The notes: generated by a model from the letters alone, not told the origin. A DNA stretch of 64,000 nucleotides from Hyphomonadaceae bacterium UBA7672 (GCA_002483135.1 DLHI01000002.1:50782-114781), one strand, 5' to 3'. Positions 42,246 to 51,652 are shown, numbered from the stretch's first letter. Numbers and translations are program-made.

Positions 42246-43862
42246 TTACGCGGCTGCCGTCGCGGCGCGTTCCTCCGCGCGGATGTCGACCTCCACGCCC
42301 GGTGTGGAGCGGAAGACCATCATGTTGCGCTGGGCAGCCGTGTAGGCGGGCCACTCCGGGACGTTGGGGTTTGAAGGGTTGCCGGTCTTGGCGAAGGCGA
42401 TCCAGCTTTCGGACATCTGGTCGGCGATCTTTTGCGCTTCGGGGCCTGTGCCGGACATGCTCTCGGACTTGGCGACGTTGTCGAACACCATGCCGATATC
42501 GAGGGCGTGGGGGACGTAGCGCTTGCCTTCCATCACCGGGGTTTCCCAGTCGAGGTGATAGAAGAACACCGGCGCGCCGCCTTGCGCGGACTTGCGATCC
42601 GCCACCGTCACGCTGCCGCGGAAGAAGGTGTTGTCGGCGGTCGCCATGAAGAAGAGTTCGGGCGCTTCGATGTCGGGGTGTTTGGCCTTGTAGAGATCGA
42701 TGATCGTCTTTGCGTCCTTCGACGGGAAGGCGGTCTTGATGGCGGCGGGCAGCGTTTCCCAGGTGAGGGAATGGTTGGGGCTGTCGGCCGGGGTGAGGGA
42801 TGTGCCCTCGGTGCGGTTGCAGCCGATGAGGAGCGGGACGTCGACCGATTGCGGTGGACCATCGGGGTTGAATGGGTCGCGTGCGATGGAGCGGCCATCG
42901 AGCACGGGGCCGGAGCCGGCGCCCGGGACACCTTCGGCGGCGGCCTGGATTTCGGCGACGGTCTTGTTGAATATCTCGCCGATGGTTTCCTTCGTGAGGC
43001 CGAGCTTCTTGACGACCTCGTCGGCGGCCTTGCCGGAGGCTTCCTGCGTGGCGTGCATGATGCGCGGGCCGGATTGTACGACGGCGCGGTGGAACAGGCC
43101 CTTGGCCTTGTCCATCGCCATCAGCGTGCAGACTTTCGAACCGCCGCCGGATTCGCCGAAGATGAGGACGTTGCCGGGATCGCCGCCGAAGGCAGCGATG
43201 TTGTCGCGCACCCATTCGAGCGAGAGGATCATGTCGTGCGCGCCGACGGCGCCCGAGTCCGCGAACTGGTCGCCATAGCCGGCGAGGTTGAGATAGCCAA
43301 ACTGGTTGAGGCGGTGGTTGGTGGTGACGACCACGACGTCGCCACGCTTGGCGAGGTTCACGCCGTCATAGGCATAGGACGAGCCCGAGCCTGTGGTGAA
43401 GCCGCCGCCATGGAACCAGACGAGGACGGGGCGTTTCTTGTCGTCCGCAGCCGGCGTCCACACGTTGAGGAAGAGGCAGTCTTCGCCAGCTGACAGTGGC
43501 GGGTTCGGGCGCCAGGAAGCGAACAGGCCGCCGCCATCGCCCGAGGGTGGCTGGGGCGCGGAGGTGGGATAGGCGAGCGCGTCCTGCGTTTCGGTCCATG
43601 GCTCGGGAGGCTTGGGTAGCTGGAATCGTGTGAGCGTGGTGTCTGCGCCGTAGCGCACGCCCTTGAAGGTGGCGATGCCGTTCTCGAGCGCGCCTTTGAC
43701 CTTGCCGTACTTTGTCTCGACGACGGGATTGGGATCGACCGCAGGTTCGGTCGGCGCGGGCTCGCCGCAGGCGGCGAGTACGCCGGCGGCGGCGGTCATC
43801 GTGGCGATGGCGACGGAGGCTTTCAGGATTGCGCGGCGGGTGCCGGTGGTTTGGATTGTCAT
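42246..43862 (-). CDS. Type-B carboxylesterase, Tat-exported lipoprotein
   Basis: A 538-residue carboxylesterase/para-nitrobenzyl esterase. The twin-arginine signal (TRRAILKAS) is followed by a lipobox LAAC with Cys32. Catalytic Ser238 lies in FGESGGG, the oxyanion hole in WFHGGGF and the His in VPHALDIGMVF. It is a full-length member and probably acts at the outer membrane or periplasm on esters. Start ATG 43862 after GGGGAG; the frame is open to 44159 without similarity. Divergent from the thioesterase gene. Confidence 0.9.
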   Translation of the reverse strand: MTIQTTGTRRAILKASVAIATMTAAAGVLAACGEPAPTEPAVDPNPVVETKYGKVKGALENGIATFKGVRYGADTTLTRFQLPKPPEPWTETQDALAYPTSAPQPPSGDGGGLFASWRPNPPLSAGEDCLFLNVWTPAADDKKRPVLVWFHGGGFTTGSGSSYAYDGVNLAKRGDVVVVTTNHRLNQFGYLNLAGYGDQFADSGAVGAHDMILSLEWVRDNIAAFGGDPGNVLIFGESGGGSKVCTLMAMDKAKGLFHRAVVQSGPRIMHATQEASGKAADEVVKKLGLTKETIGEIFNKTVAEIQAAAEGVPGAGSGPVLDGRSIARDPFNPDGPPQSVDVPLLIGCNRTEGTSLTPADSPNHSLTWETLPAAIKTAFPSKDAKTIIDLYKAKHPDIEAPELFFMATADNTFFRGSVTVADRKSAQGGAPVFFYHLDWETPVMEGKRYVPHALDIGMVFDNVAKSESMSGTGPEAQKIADQMSESWIAFAKTGNPSNPNVPEWPAYTAAQRNMMVFRSTPGVEVDIRAEERAATAAA

Positions 43863-44024
43863 GTTTCTCTCCCCTAGATTTTTTGGCCCAAGCTTCCCGG
43901 TCTTGCGCCGGTGATTTGCGCGGACGGTAGAACGCGTGCCATGCTGCCGTCCAGACAGACTGCACATAACGATCCGGGGAGATGGCGGTGGCGTTGCGGC
44001 CTTCCGCGTCCGGAAGGAGACTGG

Positions 44025-44447
44025 ATGACCGACCAGACGCCGCCCGAAGGCTTTGCGCCGCATTTCCGGAAATCGCCAGTGACCGATCCGTGGGAACCGC
44101 TTTACTCGCGGGTTCTGCCTGATCGCGTGGTGATCGGGTTCCATGTGCGCGAGGCGCACACCAATTCACGCGGCATGCTGCACGGCGGATTGATCGCGGC
44201 GCTGGCCGACAATGCGATGGGGTTGAGCTGTGTAGCCGCGCTGACGGTGGAGGGACGCACGCCGGAGGGCGGGCTGGTGACTGTGTCGATGGCGATCGAC
44301 TTCATTGGTGCGGCCAAGCTGGGCCAGTGGGCGGTGGTGGATACACAGTATGTGAAAACCGGCAGGACGCTGTGCTTTGCGCAGGCGTTCGTGACGGCGG
44401 ACGGCCAGATCATCGCGCGGGCCGATGCGCGGTTCAAGGTGTCGTAG
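44025..44447 (+). CDS. PaaI-family thioesterase
   Basis: A 140-residue hotdog-fold acyl-CoA thioesterase. The family's active region is HTNSRGMLHGGLIAALADNAMG (HGG near residue 53), and the core strand TVSMAIDFIGAAKLGQ follows. It likely hydrolyses medium-chain or aromatic acyl-CoA esters. Start ATG 44025 after GGAAGGAG. Its 3' end overlaps the convergent hypothetical gene by 14 bp. Confidence 0.88.
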   Translation: MTDQTPPEGFAPHFRKSPVTDPWEPLYSRVLPDRVVIGFHVREAHTNSRGMLHGGLIAALADNAMGLSCVAALTVEGRTPEGGLVTVSMAIDFIGAAKLGQWAVVDTQYVKTGRTLCFAQAFVTADGQIIARADARFKVS

Positions 44448-44982
44448 GTAACGCGGCTGCGGGCAGGCGGCGCGCATCGGTGAGGGTTGTGTAGAGCGAC
44501 TGGGGGGTCTGTTCGCCGTAGGTAAGTGTGAGCCAATGTTTCAGGAAGGGCGTGTCGTCGAGCGCGTCCCAGAGCATCGCTTGCTTGAGCGCCAGCGCAT
44601 CTGTTGTGCCGTGTTTGGTCTCAAGCGATTGACGAAGGGCGGGCTGTTCAAGCGCCGCGTCGAGCGCATCCCACCGGAGCGAGAGCTGGCGGGCCTCGCG
44701 TGTGGCGCGGGCGCGGTAGAGGACAGCGAGGAAAGGATGGCCATAGGAGGCGTCGATCTCGACGGCGTCATGGGCGCGGTTGTCGAAATAGACTTCAAGC
44801 GCTCGCTGGCGCGTGGATTCGTCGCCTTCAAGATCGTAGAGCTGTGCCTCGGTCGAGGCAGAGATAGCGCCGGCCTTCACGAGGCCGGGGATCTGGAGGA
44901 ACTCCGGCAGCTGTACGTTGAAGAGTACGTAGAGAATTGAGAGAACCGCGCCAGCGACCAATCCCGCCAGGAATTTCCACAT
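44434..44982 (-). CDS. Hypothetical membrane-anchored protein
   Basis: A 182-residue protein with an N-terminal transmembrane anchor (about residues 3-24) and a helical extracytoplasmic domain (STRQRALEVYFDNRAHDAVE, DALDAALEQPALRQSLE). No catalytic motif seen. It ends by overlapping the PaaI gene. No family recognised. Confidence 0.6.
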   Translation of the reverse strand: MWKFLAGLVAGAVLSILYVLFNVQLPEFLQIPGLVKAGAISASTEAQLYDLEGDESTRQRALEVYFDNRAHDAVEIDASYGHPFLAVLYRARATREARQLSLRWDALDAALEQPALRQSLETKHGTTDALALKQAMLWDALDDTPFLKHWLTLTYGEQTPQSLYTTLTDARRLPAAALPTTP

Positions 44983-45183
44983 CGCCGTTCCTCCCCTTCG
45001 GCTCGAGTTTCAGTTGATGGCCCCGTGAGGCTGCATAGGCAAGGGCGTTGGGCGGCGTTCCCTAACGGAGATGTTATTGCGTAGATCCGCCTGATGCGGA
45101 CGTTCTGTAGCGCGGATTACGCCGATAGCGGTTGACCTTCGCAATTCCCGCTGTTGCATGGCACGCACCGGAGGATTTTGGGC

Positions 45184-46755
45184 ATGTCGACAGTAGAGTC
45201 CGCAGGCGAGCAGCCGCGCGAGAAGGGCATCCTGGGCTGGATCGAGCGCACGGGGAATGCGCTGCCGGATCCGGTATTCATCTTCCTGTGGCTGATACTT
45301 GGCCTTGCGATCATCTCGGCGATTGCGGCGGCGATGGGCGTGCAGGTGCTGCACCCGGTTGCCAAGGACGACGCGGGCGCGCCGGTTGTCGTGCAGGCGA
45401 CAAGCCTGTTCGATCCGGCGAATATCCGGAAGCTGCTGGTCGAGATGCCGACCACGTTCACGCATTTCCATCCGCTGGGCTATGTTCTCGTCGTGATGCT
45501 GGGCGCGGGCATCGCCGAGCGCACCGGGCTGTTCGGGTCTGCGATGCGCGCGGCCGTAAAGGGCGCGCCGAAATTCCTGCTGACGCCGATGATCGCCTTC
45601 GTCGCGATGATGGGCAACTTGGCGGCGGACGCGGCCTATGTCGTGCTCATCCCGCTGGCGGCGGTTCTTTATGCTTCTGCTGGTCGGCATCCGATTGCGG
45701 GCATCGCGGCGGCGTTTGCCGGTGTTTCGGGCGGCTTCTCGGCCAACCTGCTGCCGGGTCAGCTGGATGCGCTGCTGTTCGGCATCACTGAAGCGGCGTC
45801 GGTGTCACTGGCGCCTTGGGAAATGAACATTGCCGGCAACTGGTACTTCATCGCGGGGATGCTGGTCATCTTCCTGCCGGTGATCTGGTTCGTGACGGAC
45901 AAGATCATCGAGCCCCGACTTGGGCCCTGGAAGGGCGGCTCGTCTTCGTCGATCGAACCGCAGGTTGAAGACAGCACGAAGGAGGGCAAGGCGCTGGCCT
46001 GGTCCGGGCTTGCGGGACTCGCGGTCGTGGCCTTGTGGGTGTTCCTGACCATCGGGCCGGGCACGCCGCTGATCGACACAACCAAGGACGATCCCGTCAT
46101 GCGCCTGACGCCGATGCTGCAGTCGCTGGTGGCCGGGTTCTTCGTGCTGTTCCTCGTCATGGGCTGGGTCTATGGCGCGGTGACTGGCGTGGTGAAGGGG
46201 CACCGCGACATCGTGAAGATGATGGCGCAGTCGATGGGCGACATGGCCTATTATCTCGTGCTGGCGTTTGCGGCGGCGCACTTCGTGGCGATGTTCAACT
46301 GGTCGAACCTTGGCCTGATCGCGGCGGTGAATGGTGCGGACTTCCTGCGCTCGACCAACATGCCGGCGCCGGCGCTGCTGGCGTCCATCGTGGTGATGAC
46401 GGCGGCGATCAACCTGCTGGTTGGCTCGGCCAGCGCGAAGTGGGGCCTGCTGGCGCCGGTCCTGGTGCCGATGCTTATGCTGCTGAACATCAGCCCGGAG
46501 ATGGCGACGGCGGCCTATCGCGTGGGCGATGGGGCGACCAATATCATCACGCCGCTGATGGTGTACTTCCCGCTGATCCTGACGTTTGCGCAGCGTTGGA
46601 ATCCGCAGTTCGGGCTTGGCAGCCTGACGGCGATGATGCTGCCCTATTCAATCTGGATCCTGATTACGGGGATTGCATTGACCATCGGATGGGTGGCGCT
46701 GGATCTGCCGCTCGGGCCGGGCGCTACGGTGGGCTACACGCTTCCACCGCAGTAG
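45184..46755 (+). CDS. AbgT-family transporter
   Basis: A 523-residue integral membrane protein of the AbgT family, whose members import p-aminobenzoyl-glutamate or export sulfonamides. The N-terminal helix pattern, MGNLAADAAYVVLIPLAA and the hairpin GDGATNIITPLMVYFP are typical; about 11-12 helices. The same gene would serve folate-breakdown product uptake or drug efflux; the sequence cannot decide. Start ATG 45184; no abgA/abgB genes are nearby. Confidence 0.92.
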   Translation: MSTVESAGEQPREKGILGWIERTGNALPDPVFIFLWLILGLAIISAIAAAMGVQVLHPVAKDDAGAPVVVQATSLFDPANIRKLLVEMPTTFTHFHPLGYVLVVMLGAGIAERTGLFGSAMRAAVKGAPKFLLTPMIAFVAMMGNLAADAAYVVLIPLAAVLYASAGRHPIAGIAAAFAGVSGGFSANLLPGQLDALLFGITEAASVSLAPWEMNIAGNWYFIAGMLVIFLPVIWFVTDKIIEPRLGPWKGGSSSSIEPQVEDSTKEGKALAWSGLAGLAVVALWVFLTIGPGTPLIDTTKDDPVMRLTPMLQSLVAGFFVLFLVMGWVYGAVTGVVKGHRDIVKMMAQSMGDMAYYLVLAFAAAHFVAMFNWSNLGLIAAVNGADFLRSTNMPAPALLASIVVMTAAINLLVGSASAKWGLLAPVLVPMLMLLNISPEMATAAYRVGDGATNIITPLMVYFPLILTFAQRWNPQFGLGSLTAMMLPYSIWILITGIALTIGWVALDLPLGPGATVGYTLPPQ

Positions 46756-46784
46756 CGGTGGGGCGGCGCTGAGCCAAGTGAGGA

Positions 46785-47495
46785 CTACTGCGCCCAGCTC
46801 CGCGCGGGCTGGTTGAGGATCATGATCTTCTGCCAGATCTTGCGCGAGAGGCCGGTGGTCAGGTCCTCGATCTCGTTGACGGCTTCGATGATGATCGGGT
46901 CGCGTACGTTCTGCATGTAGAGCGCGGCGAGCTTGCTGGTGAGCGAGAGCATCTCGGTGCAGTAATCGAGATAGCGGATCAGTTCGAACTCGGTCATCTC
47001 ATGCGCCTGCGAGGAGGCGGTGGACTTGTAACCCTTGGCGAGTTGTGCGGGGTCCTTGGTCAGTTGGTGCATGTCAACCACGTGGGCGACGGAGCGCAGT
47101 TCGTGCAGGTCGCGCAATACGGCGCGGCGTCGCCAGCGTGACTCGAGATTTAGCAGGAACCAGCTGGCGGCGCCCGAAAGCGCGACGGTGTTGACCGCTG
47201 CATCGACGCCCTGGAGAACGTTCGAGACTTCGTCTTCGACGCGAAAGCGGGGCAGCGAGACCGCGAACCAGATGAGGCCTGCAATGCCCGAGATGATCGC
47301 CGCGGCTACGCCCGCGCGCAGCCAGACATTGGGCTTGGCGGCCCAGGCGAGCGTGCGCTTGTCCTCGCGTGCGATGGCGAGCAGGTGCTGGCACAACTTG
47401 GTCAGACCGCGATCGGGGAAACGCTCCTCGATCCGCTGACTGAGCGTGACCAGGGTTGCTTCGATGCGGTCTGCGTCCAGCGTGCTGTATGCCAT
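46785..47495 (-). CDS. Hypothetical two-helix membrane protein
   Basis: A 236-residue protein with two adjacent transmembrane helices at about residues 60-83 and 97-117 (ISGIAGLIWFAVSLP and the NTVALSGAASWFLL stretch). A long cytoplasmic helical C terminus follows (LRDLHELRSVAHVVDMHQLT, with LDYCTEMLSLTSKL). No enzyme motif is visible; a regulatory or scaffolding role is possible. It lies 46 bp downstream of the exonuclease gene on the same strand. Confidence 0.65.
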   Translation of the reverse strand: MAYSTLDADRIEATLVTLSQRIEERFPDRGLTKLCQHLLAIAREDKRTLAWAAKPNVWLRAGVAAAIISGIAGLIWFAVSLPRFRVEDEVSNVLQGVDAAVNTVALSGAASWFLLNLESRWRRRAVLRDLHELRSVAHVVDMHQLTKDPAQLAKGYKSTASSQAHEMTEFELIRYLDYCTEMLSLTSKLAALYMQNVRDPIIIEAVNEIEDLTTGLSRKIWQKIMILNQPARSWAQ

Positions 47496-47541
47496 GGGGC
47501 TCAGTAATGCCGTGGGAAACGGCGTCGGGGAAGGGGGATTT

Positions 47542-48570
47542 CTATTCCCCCGCCTCGTCCTCATACCCGACCAGATTTAGCGGGCGGGCTTTGCGGCCTC
47601 GGAGTTCGGCCCAGCGGGCGAGGGCGTCGTCGCGGCCGTGGGTGACCCAGAGTTCTTCGGGGTTCACTTCGCGGACTGTCGTGGTGAGTTCGTCCCAGTC
47701 GGCGTGGTCGGAGAGGATAAGGGGCAGTTCGATGCCGCCGGCCTTGGCGCGCTGGCGGATGTTCATCCAGCCTGAGGCGAAGGCGATCACGGGGTCGGGG
47801 AAGCGTTCGGCCCAGGGCGTGCCGGTGGCGGAAGGAGGGCAGAGGATGATCTTGCCGGCGAATTTCTGGCTTTCGCTCCTCTGCTTCTTTTCGAGCGTGG
47901 CGGGCTCGAGCGGCCCGAGAGGGACGCCGAGGCGTTCGTACATGTCGCACAGCTGTTTCATGGCGCCGTGGATGTAGATGGTCTCGTTGTAGCCGGCGTC
48001 GCGGAGTTCGCGGATGACGCGCTGGGCCTTTCCGAAGGAGTAGGCGCCGACGAGATGGGCGCGGTCCGGGAAAGCGCGGATGGAGGCGAGGAGCTTGCCG
48101 ACTTCGCCGGAGCTCTCGGGATGGCGGAAGACAGGGAGCGCGAAGGTCGCTTCCGAGATGAAAACATGGCAGGGCGCGACTTCGAAGGGGACGCAGGTGG
48201 GATCGCGGCGGCGCTTGTAGTCGCCGGTGCAGATCATGGTGAGGCCCTTGTGGCGAACCTCGACCTGCGCTGAGCCGATGACGTGGCCGGCGGGGATGAG
48301 GCGCACGTCGACATTGTTGATGCGCGTGGTCTCGCCATACCGGGCGGCCTGGCGCGCGCGGGTGAAGCCTTCGCCGTAGCGGGTGGCCATCGCCTCGATC
48401 GTTTCGGGAGTCGCGAGCACGGCGCCATGGCCGGCGCGGGCGTGATCGGAATGGCCGTGCGTGACGACGGCGCGATCCACTCCGCCGCGCACGGGGTCGA
48501 TGTAGAAGTCGCCGGGCGGGCAATAGAGGCCCTGGGGCGTGGGGCGGAGGAGTTCTTCGGGGCGGATCAT
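47542..48570 (-). CDS. MBL-fold exonuclease, ligase-associated
   Basis: A 342-residue metallo-beta-lactamase-fold nuclease of the ligase-associated DNA damage response family (TIGR04122-type). The metal-binding motif is THGHSDHAR; further ligand regions are RLIPAGHVIGSAQVEV, CTGDYKRRRDPT and the C-terminal LSDHADWDE. Relatives are beta-CASP-like nucleases acting on DNA ends. Its usual partner, the ligase, lies 6.7 kb downstream on the same strand rather than adjacent. Start ATG 48570. Confidence 0.9.
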   Translation of the reverse strand: MIRPEELLRPTPQGLYCPPGDFYIDPVRGGVDRAVVTHGHSDHARAGHGAVLATPETIEAMATRYGEGFTRARQAARYGETTRINNVDVRLIPAGHVIGSAQVEVRHKGLTMICTGDYKRRRDPTCVPFEVAPCHVFISEATFALPVFRHPESSGEVGKLLASIRAFPDRAHLVGAYSFGKAQRVIRELRDAGYNETIYIHGAMKQLCDMYERLGVPLGPLEPATLEKKQRSESQKFAGKIILCPPSATGTPWAERFPDPVIAFASGWMNIRQRAKAGGIELPLILSDHADWDELTTTVREVNPEELWVTHGRDDALARWAELRGRKARPLNLVGYEDEAGE

Positions 48571-48656
48571 CTCGAGAGATATGGGGCAATACAGCGGTCT
48601 GGACAAATTCTGCCGGTGGAACTGCTCCAATCGCAGAACTCGCGCGTAGGAGGGGT

Positions 48657-49202
48657 ATGAAACAGTTTTTCGCTGCCATTAGCCTCGCCGCCGCCGCCCT
48701 CTTGGGCGGGTGCATCACATCGCTCGGAAATGGCGGCGGGCCGCCGCCGGTGGCGCAGGTGGATGCGGCGAGGCTCTATACGGGCGACTGGCACGAGATC
48801 GCGTTCCGGCCGAACTGGTTGCTCGAGGGCTGCGTGGCGGGCGTCACGCGCTATACGCCGACCGACAAACCCAACCAGGTGCATGTGCGCGATTCCTGCC
48901 GGGACAAGACGCTTGATGGTCCGGAGAAAGTGGTCGAGGGGACGGGGCATATCCTCGACCCGGGCACGAACGCGAAGATCAGGGCTGACTACTTCCTGTT
49001 CATCAGCCGCGAGACGTGGGTGGCGGCGCTGGCGGATGATTATAGCTGGTTCATCTCGGTGACGCCGGATTTTGGCGAGGTGAATATCTTCACGCGCAAT
49101 CCGCAGCCGGGGCAGAAGCTGATCGATGAGCTGACGGCGAAGATCAAGGCGTGGGGGTATGACACCTCGCTGCTGGTCTATCCCGTGCAGCCGCCGGCGT
49201 AG
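48657..49202 (+). CDS. Lipocalin-family lipoprotein
   Basis: A 181-residue lipoprotein (signal to LLGGC, Cys19) with a lipocalin-type domain: YTGDWHEIAFRPNWLLEGC corresponds to the conserved GxWYEIAR motif of the family, and KIRADYFLFISRETWVAALA is the strand around the second structurally conserved region. Bacterial Blc-type lipocalins sit in the outer membrane and bind lipids. ATG 48657 follows AGGAGGGG. It stands 180 bp before the lipid-like biosynthetic operon on the same strand and could be functionally linked to it. Confidence 0.8.
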   Translation: MKQFFAAISLAAAALLGGCITSLGNGGGPPPVAQVDAARLYTGDWHEIAFRPNWLLEGCVAGVTRYTPTDKPNQVHVRDSCRDKTLDGPEKVVEGTGHILDPGTNAKIRADYFLFISRETWVAALADDYSWFISVTPDFGEVNIFTRNPQPGQKLIDELTAKIKAWGYDTSLLVYPVQPPA

Positions 49203-49271
49203 CGAGCCGTCCGAACTCTCCGCTCGCGGGAGTATCTGCTGGCTGGCGTCCTATTACCCTGACGACGCACA

Positions 49272-49328
49272 GGTAAGGTTACCGGAATGGGGTGGAGTCG
49301 CCCCTGGGCTGCCTTGAGTTTTCCTCAA
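49272..49328 (+). promoter_or_regulatory. Two short dyads upstream of the 49383-59204 operon
   Basis: GGTAAGGTTACC (49272-49283) and TTGAG-TTTTC-CTCAA (49314-49328) are perfect small palindromes about 50-110 bp before the first gene. No clear -35/-10 pair was found. They are candidate operators only. Confidence 0.35.
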
Positions 49329-49382
49329 ATCGGCTGATGCTCGCGCCTGCCCCGGACCGGGGTTCGGGTTGCAGGGACAGGC

Positions 49383-50669
49383 ATGCCAAGCGCATTCGAT
49401 GCGACGAAGCGGATGATTGCAGCGATGCTGCAGGGCCGGACGACTTCCGACATTGCCGCACAGAGCCGTCCGGACACGACGACGCCGCTTAAGCCGTGGA
49501 TACGTCCGGCGAAGAGGCTGGAGCCCACATTCACGAGCGCGAACTGGAAGACGCTGCTGGCGAACTCGGGTGCAAGTGAAGCGGACAAGGCCGAGCTTTA
49601 TGACGCGAAGGCGCAGGAGCAGCTGGAGCGCTACGAGCACAATGTGGAGAACTACATCGGCACGCTGCGGCTGCCGGTGGGCGTGATCGGTCCGCTGCGG
49701 GTGAACGGGATTTTCGCGAAGGGTGATTTCTACGTGCCGCTGGCGACAAGCGAGGCGGCGCTGGTGGCGAGCTATGGGCGCGGGGCGCGGCTGATTTCAT
49801 CGGTCGGCGGGGCGACGACCGCGACGCTGGCCGAGGGCGTGCATCGCTCGCCGGGGTTTGCGTTCGGGACCACGACGGAAGCGGGGCTGTTCGTTGCCTG
49901 GTTGATGGGGAATTTCGAGCTGCTGCAGGCGGCGGCGCAGGCGACGACGCGGCATGGCAAGCTGGTGGAGATCAGCCCGCATGTGGAGGGCGACCACGTC
50001 TATCTCGTGTGCAGCTACACGACGGGGGACGCGGCGGGCCAGAACATGGTGACCATCGCGACGGAGGCGGTGTGTGCGGCAATCGAGCAGCATTCGCCGG
50101 TGAAGCCGCTGTACTGGTTCGTGGAAGCCAACTTCTCGGGCGACAAGAAGGCGTCGCACATGTCGTTCGCGGGCGTGCGCGGGCGGAAGGTGACGGCTTC
50201 GGTGGAACTGGACGCTGAAAACGTCGAGAAGCATCTGCATACGACGCCGCGGCGGATGGAAGAATATTGGCGCATGTCGGCTCTGGGCGGCGTGATGTCG
50301 GGCTCGATTGGCGTGCAGGGGCATTACGCCAATGGTCTGGCGGCGCTGTATCTGGCGACCGGGCAGGATGCGGCTTGCGTGGCCGAGAGCGCGGTGGGCG
50401 TTACGCGGATCGAGCAGCGGGATGGCGGCGGGCTGTTTGTGTCTGTGACGTTGCCCAATGTGATCGTGGGGACGGTGGGCGGCGGGACTGGCCTGCCGAC
50501 GCAATCCGCCGGGCTGAACATTCTTGGGCTCAAGGGGGCGGGACATGCACGGGAGTTTGCGGAGGTGATTGCGGGCGTGTGCCTTGCGGGTGAGCTGTCG
50601 ATCATCGGTGCGCTGTGCGCGCACGAGTTCGCCAGTGCGCACAAGAACCTGGCGCGAGGCAAGGCGTGA
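49383..50669 (+). CDS. Hydroxymethylglutaryl-CoA reductase family protein, class I type
   Basis: A 428-residue soluble homologue of the class I HMG-CoA reductase catalytic domain, which reduces an acyl-CoA thioester to the alcohol with two NADPH. Substrate-binding segments ENYIGTLRLPVG and IGPL are kept, and the four catalytic residues are present: Glu124 (LATSEAAL), Lys255 (GDKKASH), Asp329 (GQDAAC) and His420 (ASAHKNLAR), with TTGDAAGQNM and GTVGGGTGLPTQ for the dinucleotide. The organism also has IspH (MEP pathway) and no other mevalonate gene lies here, so the substrate may not be HMG-CoA. It overlaps the next start by GTGA and opens the eight-gene operon. Confidence 0.9.
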   Translation: MPSAFDATKRMIAAMLQGRTTSDIAAQSRPDTTTPLKPWIRPAKRLEPTFTSANWKTLLANSGASEADKAELYDAKAQEQLERYEHNVENYIGTLRLPVGVIGPLRVNGIFAKGDFYVPLATSEAALVASYGRGARLISSVGGATTATLAEGVHRSPGFAFGTTTEAGLFVAWLMGNFELLQAAAQATTRHGKLVEISPHVEGDHVYLVCSYTTGDAAGQNMVTIATEAVCAAIEQHSPVKPLYWFVEANFSGDKKASHMSFAGVRGRKVTASVELDAENVEKHLHTTPRRMEEYWRMSALGGVMSGSIGVQGHYANGLAALYLATGQDAACVAESAVGVTRIEQRDGGGLFVSVTLPNVIVGTVGGGTGLPTQSAGLNILGLKGAGHAREFAEVIAGVCLAGELSIIGALCAHEFASAHKNLARGKA

Positions 50670-51652
50670 GCGACGCCCCATCTGCATCGAAGGCGCGTGG
50701 CTTGGGCGCGCGCCTGTGGGAGTACCAGGCGGAACGCTTTCCGGTGTTCAAGCATGGCGTGCTGATTGCGGCGTTCGGGACGTCGGCGGTTTGCCTGTCG
50801 GCTTTGTTGCGAGGTTCGGCGCCGGCATGGCTGGCGCTGGTGGTGGCAGTGCTGGTGCTGTTCGGGTTGTTCTTTCAGCTGCGCGTGGCGGACGAGCACA
50901 AGGACAACGAGGACGACACGAAGTATCGCCCCGAGCGGCCGGTGCCGCGTGGACTGGTTACGCTTGCCGAGTTGCGCGGGGTCGCGATTGGCGTGGGGCT
51001 GGTGCAGGTTGCGCTGACGGCTTGGCTGGACTGGCGGTTGCTGGCACTGCTGGCGTTGGTGTGGGCATACATGGCGGTGATGACGAAGGAGTTCTTCGTT
51101 CCCGCGTGGCTGAAGAAACGGCCGATCATCTACATGGTGAGCCATATGGCGATCATACCGCTGATCGATCTCTATGCGACGGCGTGCGACTGGCTGCCGG
51201 CGGGCGTGGCGCTGCATGAGGATTTCGGTCTGACGCTGCTGGCGTTCCTGTTGCTGTCGCTGGTGAACGGGTCGGTGATCGAGATTGCGCGCAAGAGCTG
51301 GGCGCCGGCGATGGAGCGCGAGGGCGTCGAGACGTATTCGAAGCTGTGGGGCCCGGGGCGGGCGGGCGCTGCGGTGAATGTCATCGTGATCGCCGGGCTG
51401 ACGCTGGCGGCGTTCGTGAATGTGCGGTCGGGGGCTGAGATCTGGTATCTCGTCGCGCTGATGGCGGTGACGTTCTATGCGTCGTGGACGGCCATCGACT
51501 ATGCGGGCACGCCGACCGAGACGACGGTGAAGCGCATGGAGACGGGGACGGCGGTGTTCGTGATTGCGAACTACCTGCTGCTGGGCGTTCTTCCGCTGTT
51601 GTTCGCGGCGGCGGGAATGTCCGTCAACGGCATGCTTTCGGGTTATCCATGA
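50666..51652 (+). CDS. UbiA-family membrane prenyltransferase
   Basis: A 328-residue integral membrane protein starting at GTG 50666. The first Asp-rich motif of the UbiA superfamily is visible as DEHKDNEDD followed by RPERPVPRG (about residues 75-98), which binds Mg2+ and a prenyl diphosphate. Around nine hydrophobic helices follow. A second conserved region (ARKSWAPAMEREGVETYSKL) resembles the later Asp/Glu motif. UbiA enzymes transfer isoprenoid chains to aromatic rings, haem, glycerol derivatives or sugar phosphates. Overlaps the upstream and downstream genes by 4 bp each. Confidence 0.88.
   Translation: MSDAPSASKARGLGARLWEYQAERFPVFKHGVLIAAFGTSAVCLSALLRGSAPAWLALVVAVLVLFGLFFQLRVADEHKDNEDDTKYRPERPVPRGLVTLAELRGVAIGVGLVQVALTAWLDWRLLALLALVWAYMAVMTKEFFVPAWLKKRPIIYMVSHMAIIPLIDLYATACDWLPAGVALHEDFGLTLLAFLLLSLVNGSVIEIARKSWAPAMEREGVETYSKLWGPGRAGAAVNVIVIAGLTLAAFVNVRSGAEIWYLVALMAVTFYASWTAIDYAGTPTETTVKRMETGTAVFVIANYLLLGVLPLLFAAAGMSVNGMLSGYP

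Noticed and set aside
45010..45690. A 226-codon minus-strand frame over the start of the AbgT gene
   Set aside because: Arg/His/Gln-rich shadow without motifs; the plus-strand frame encodes an intact transporter.
49383..51652. Interpreting HMGR plus UbiA as an archaeal-type ether-lipid pathway
   Set aside because: No GGGP synthase, polyprenyl synthase or glycerol-1-phosphate dehydrogenase is present in the operon; the other members do not fit.
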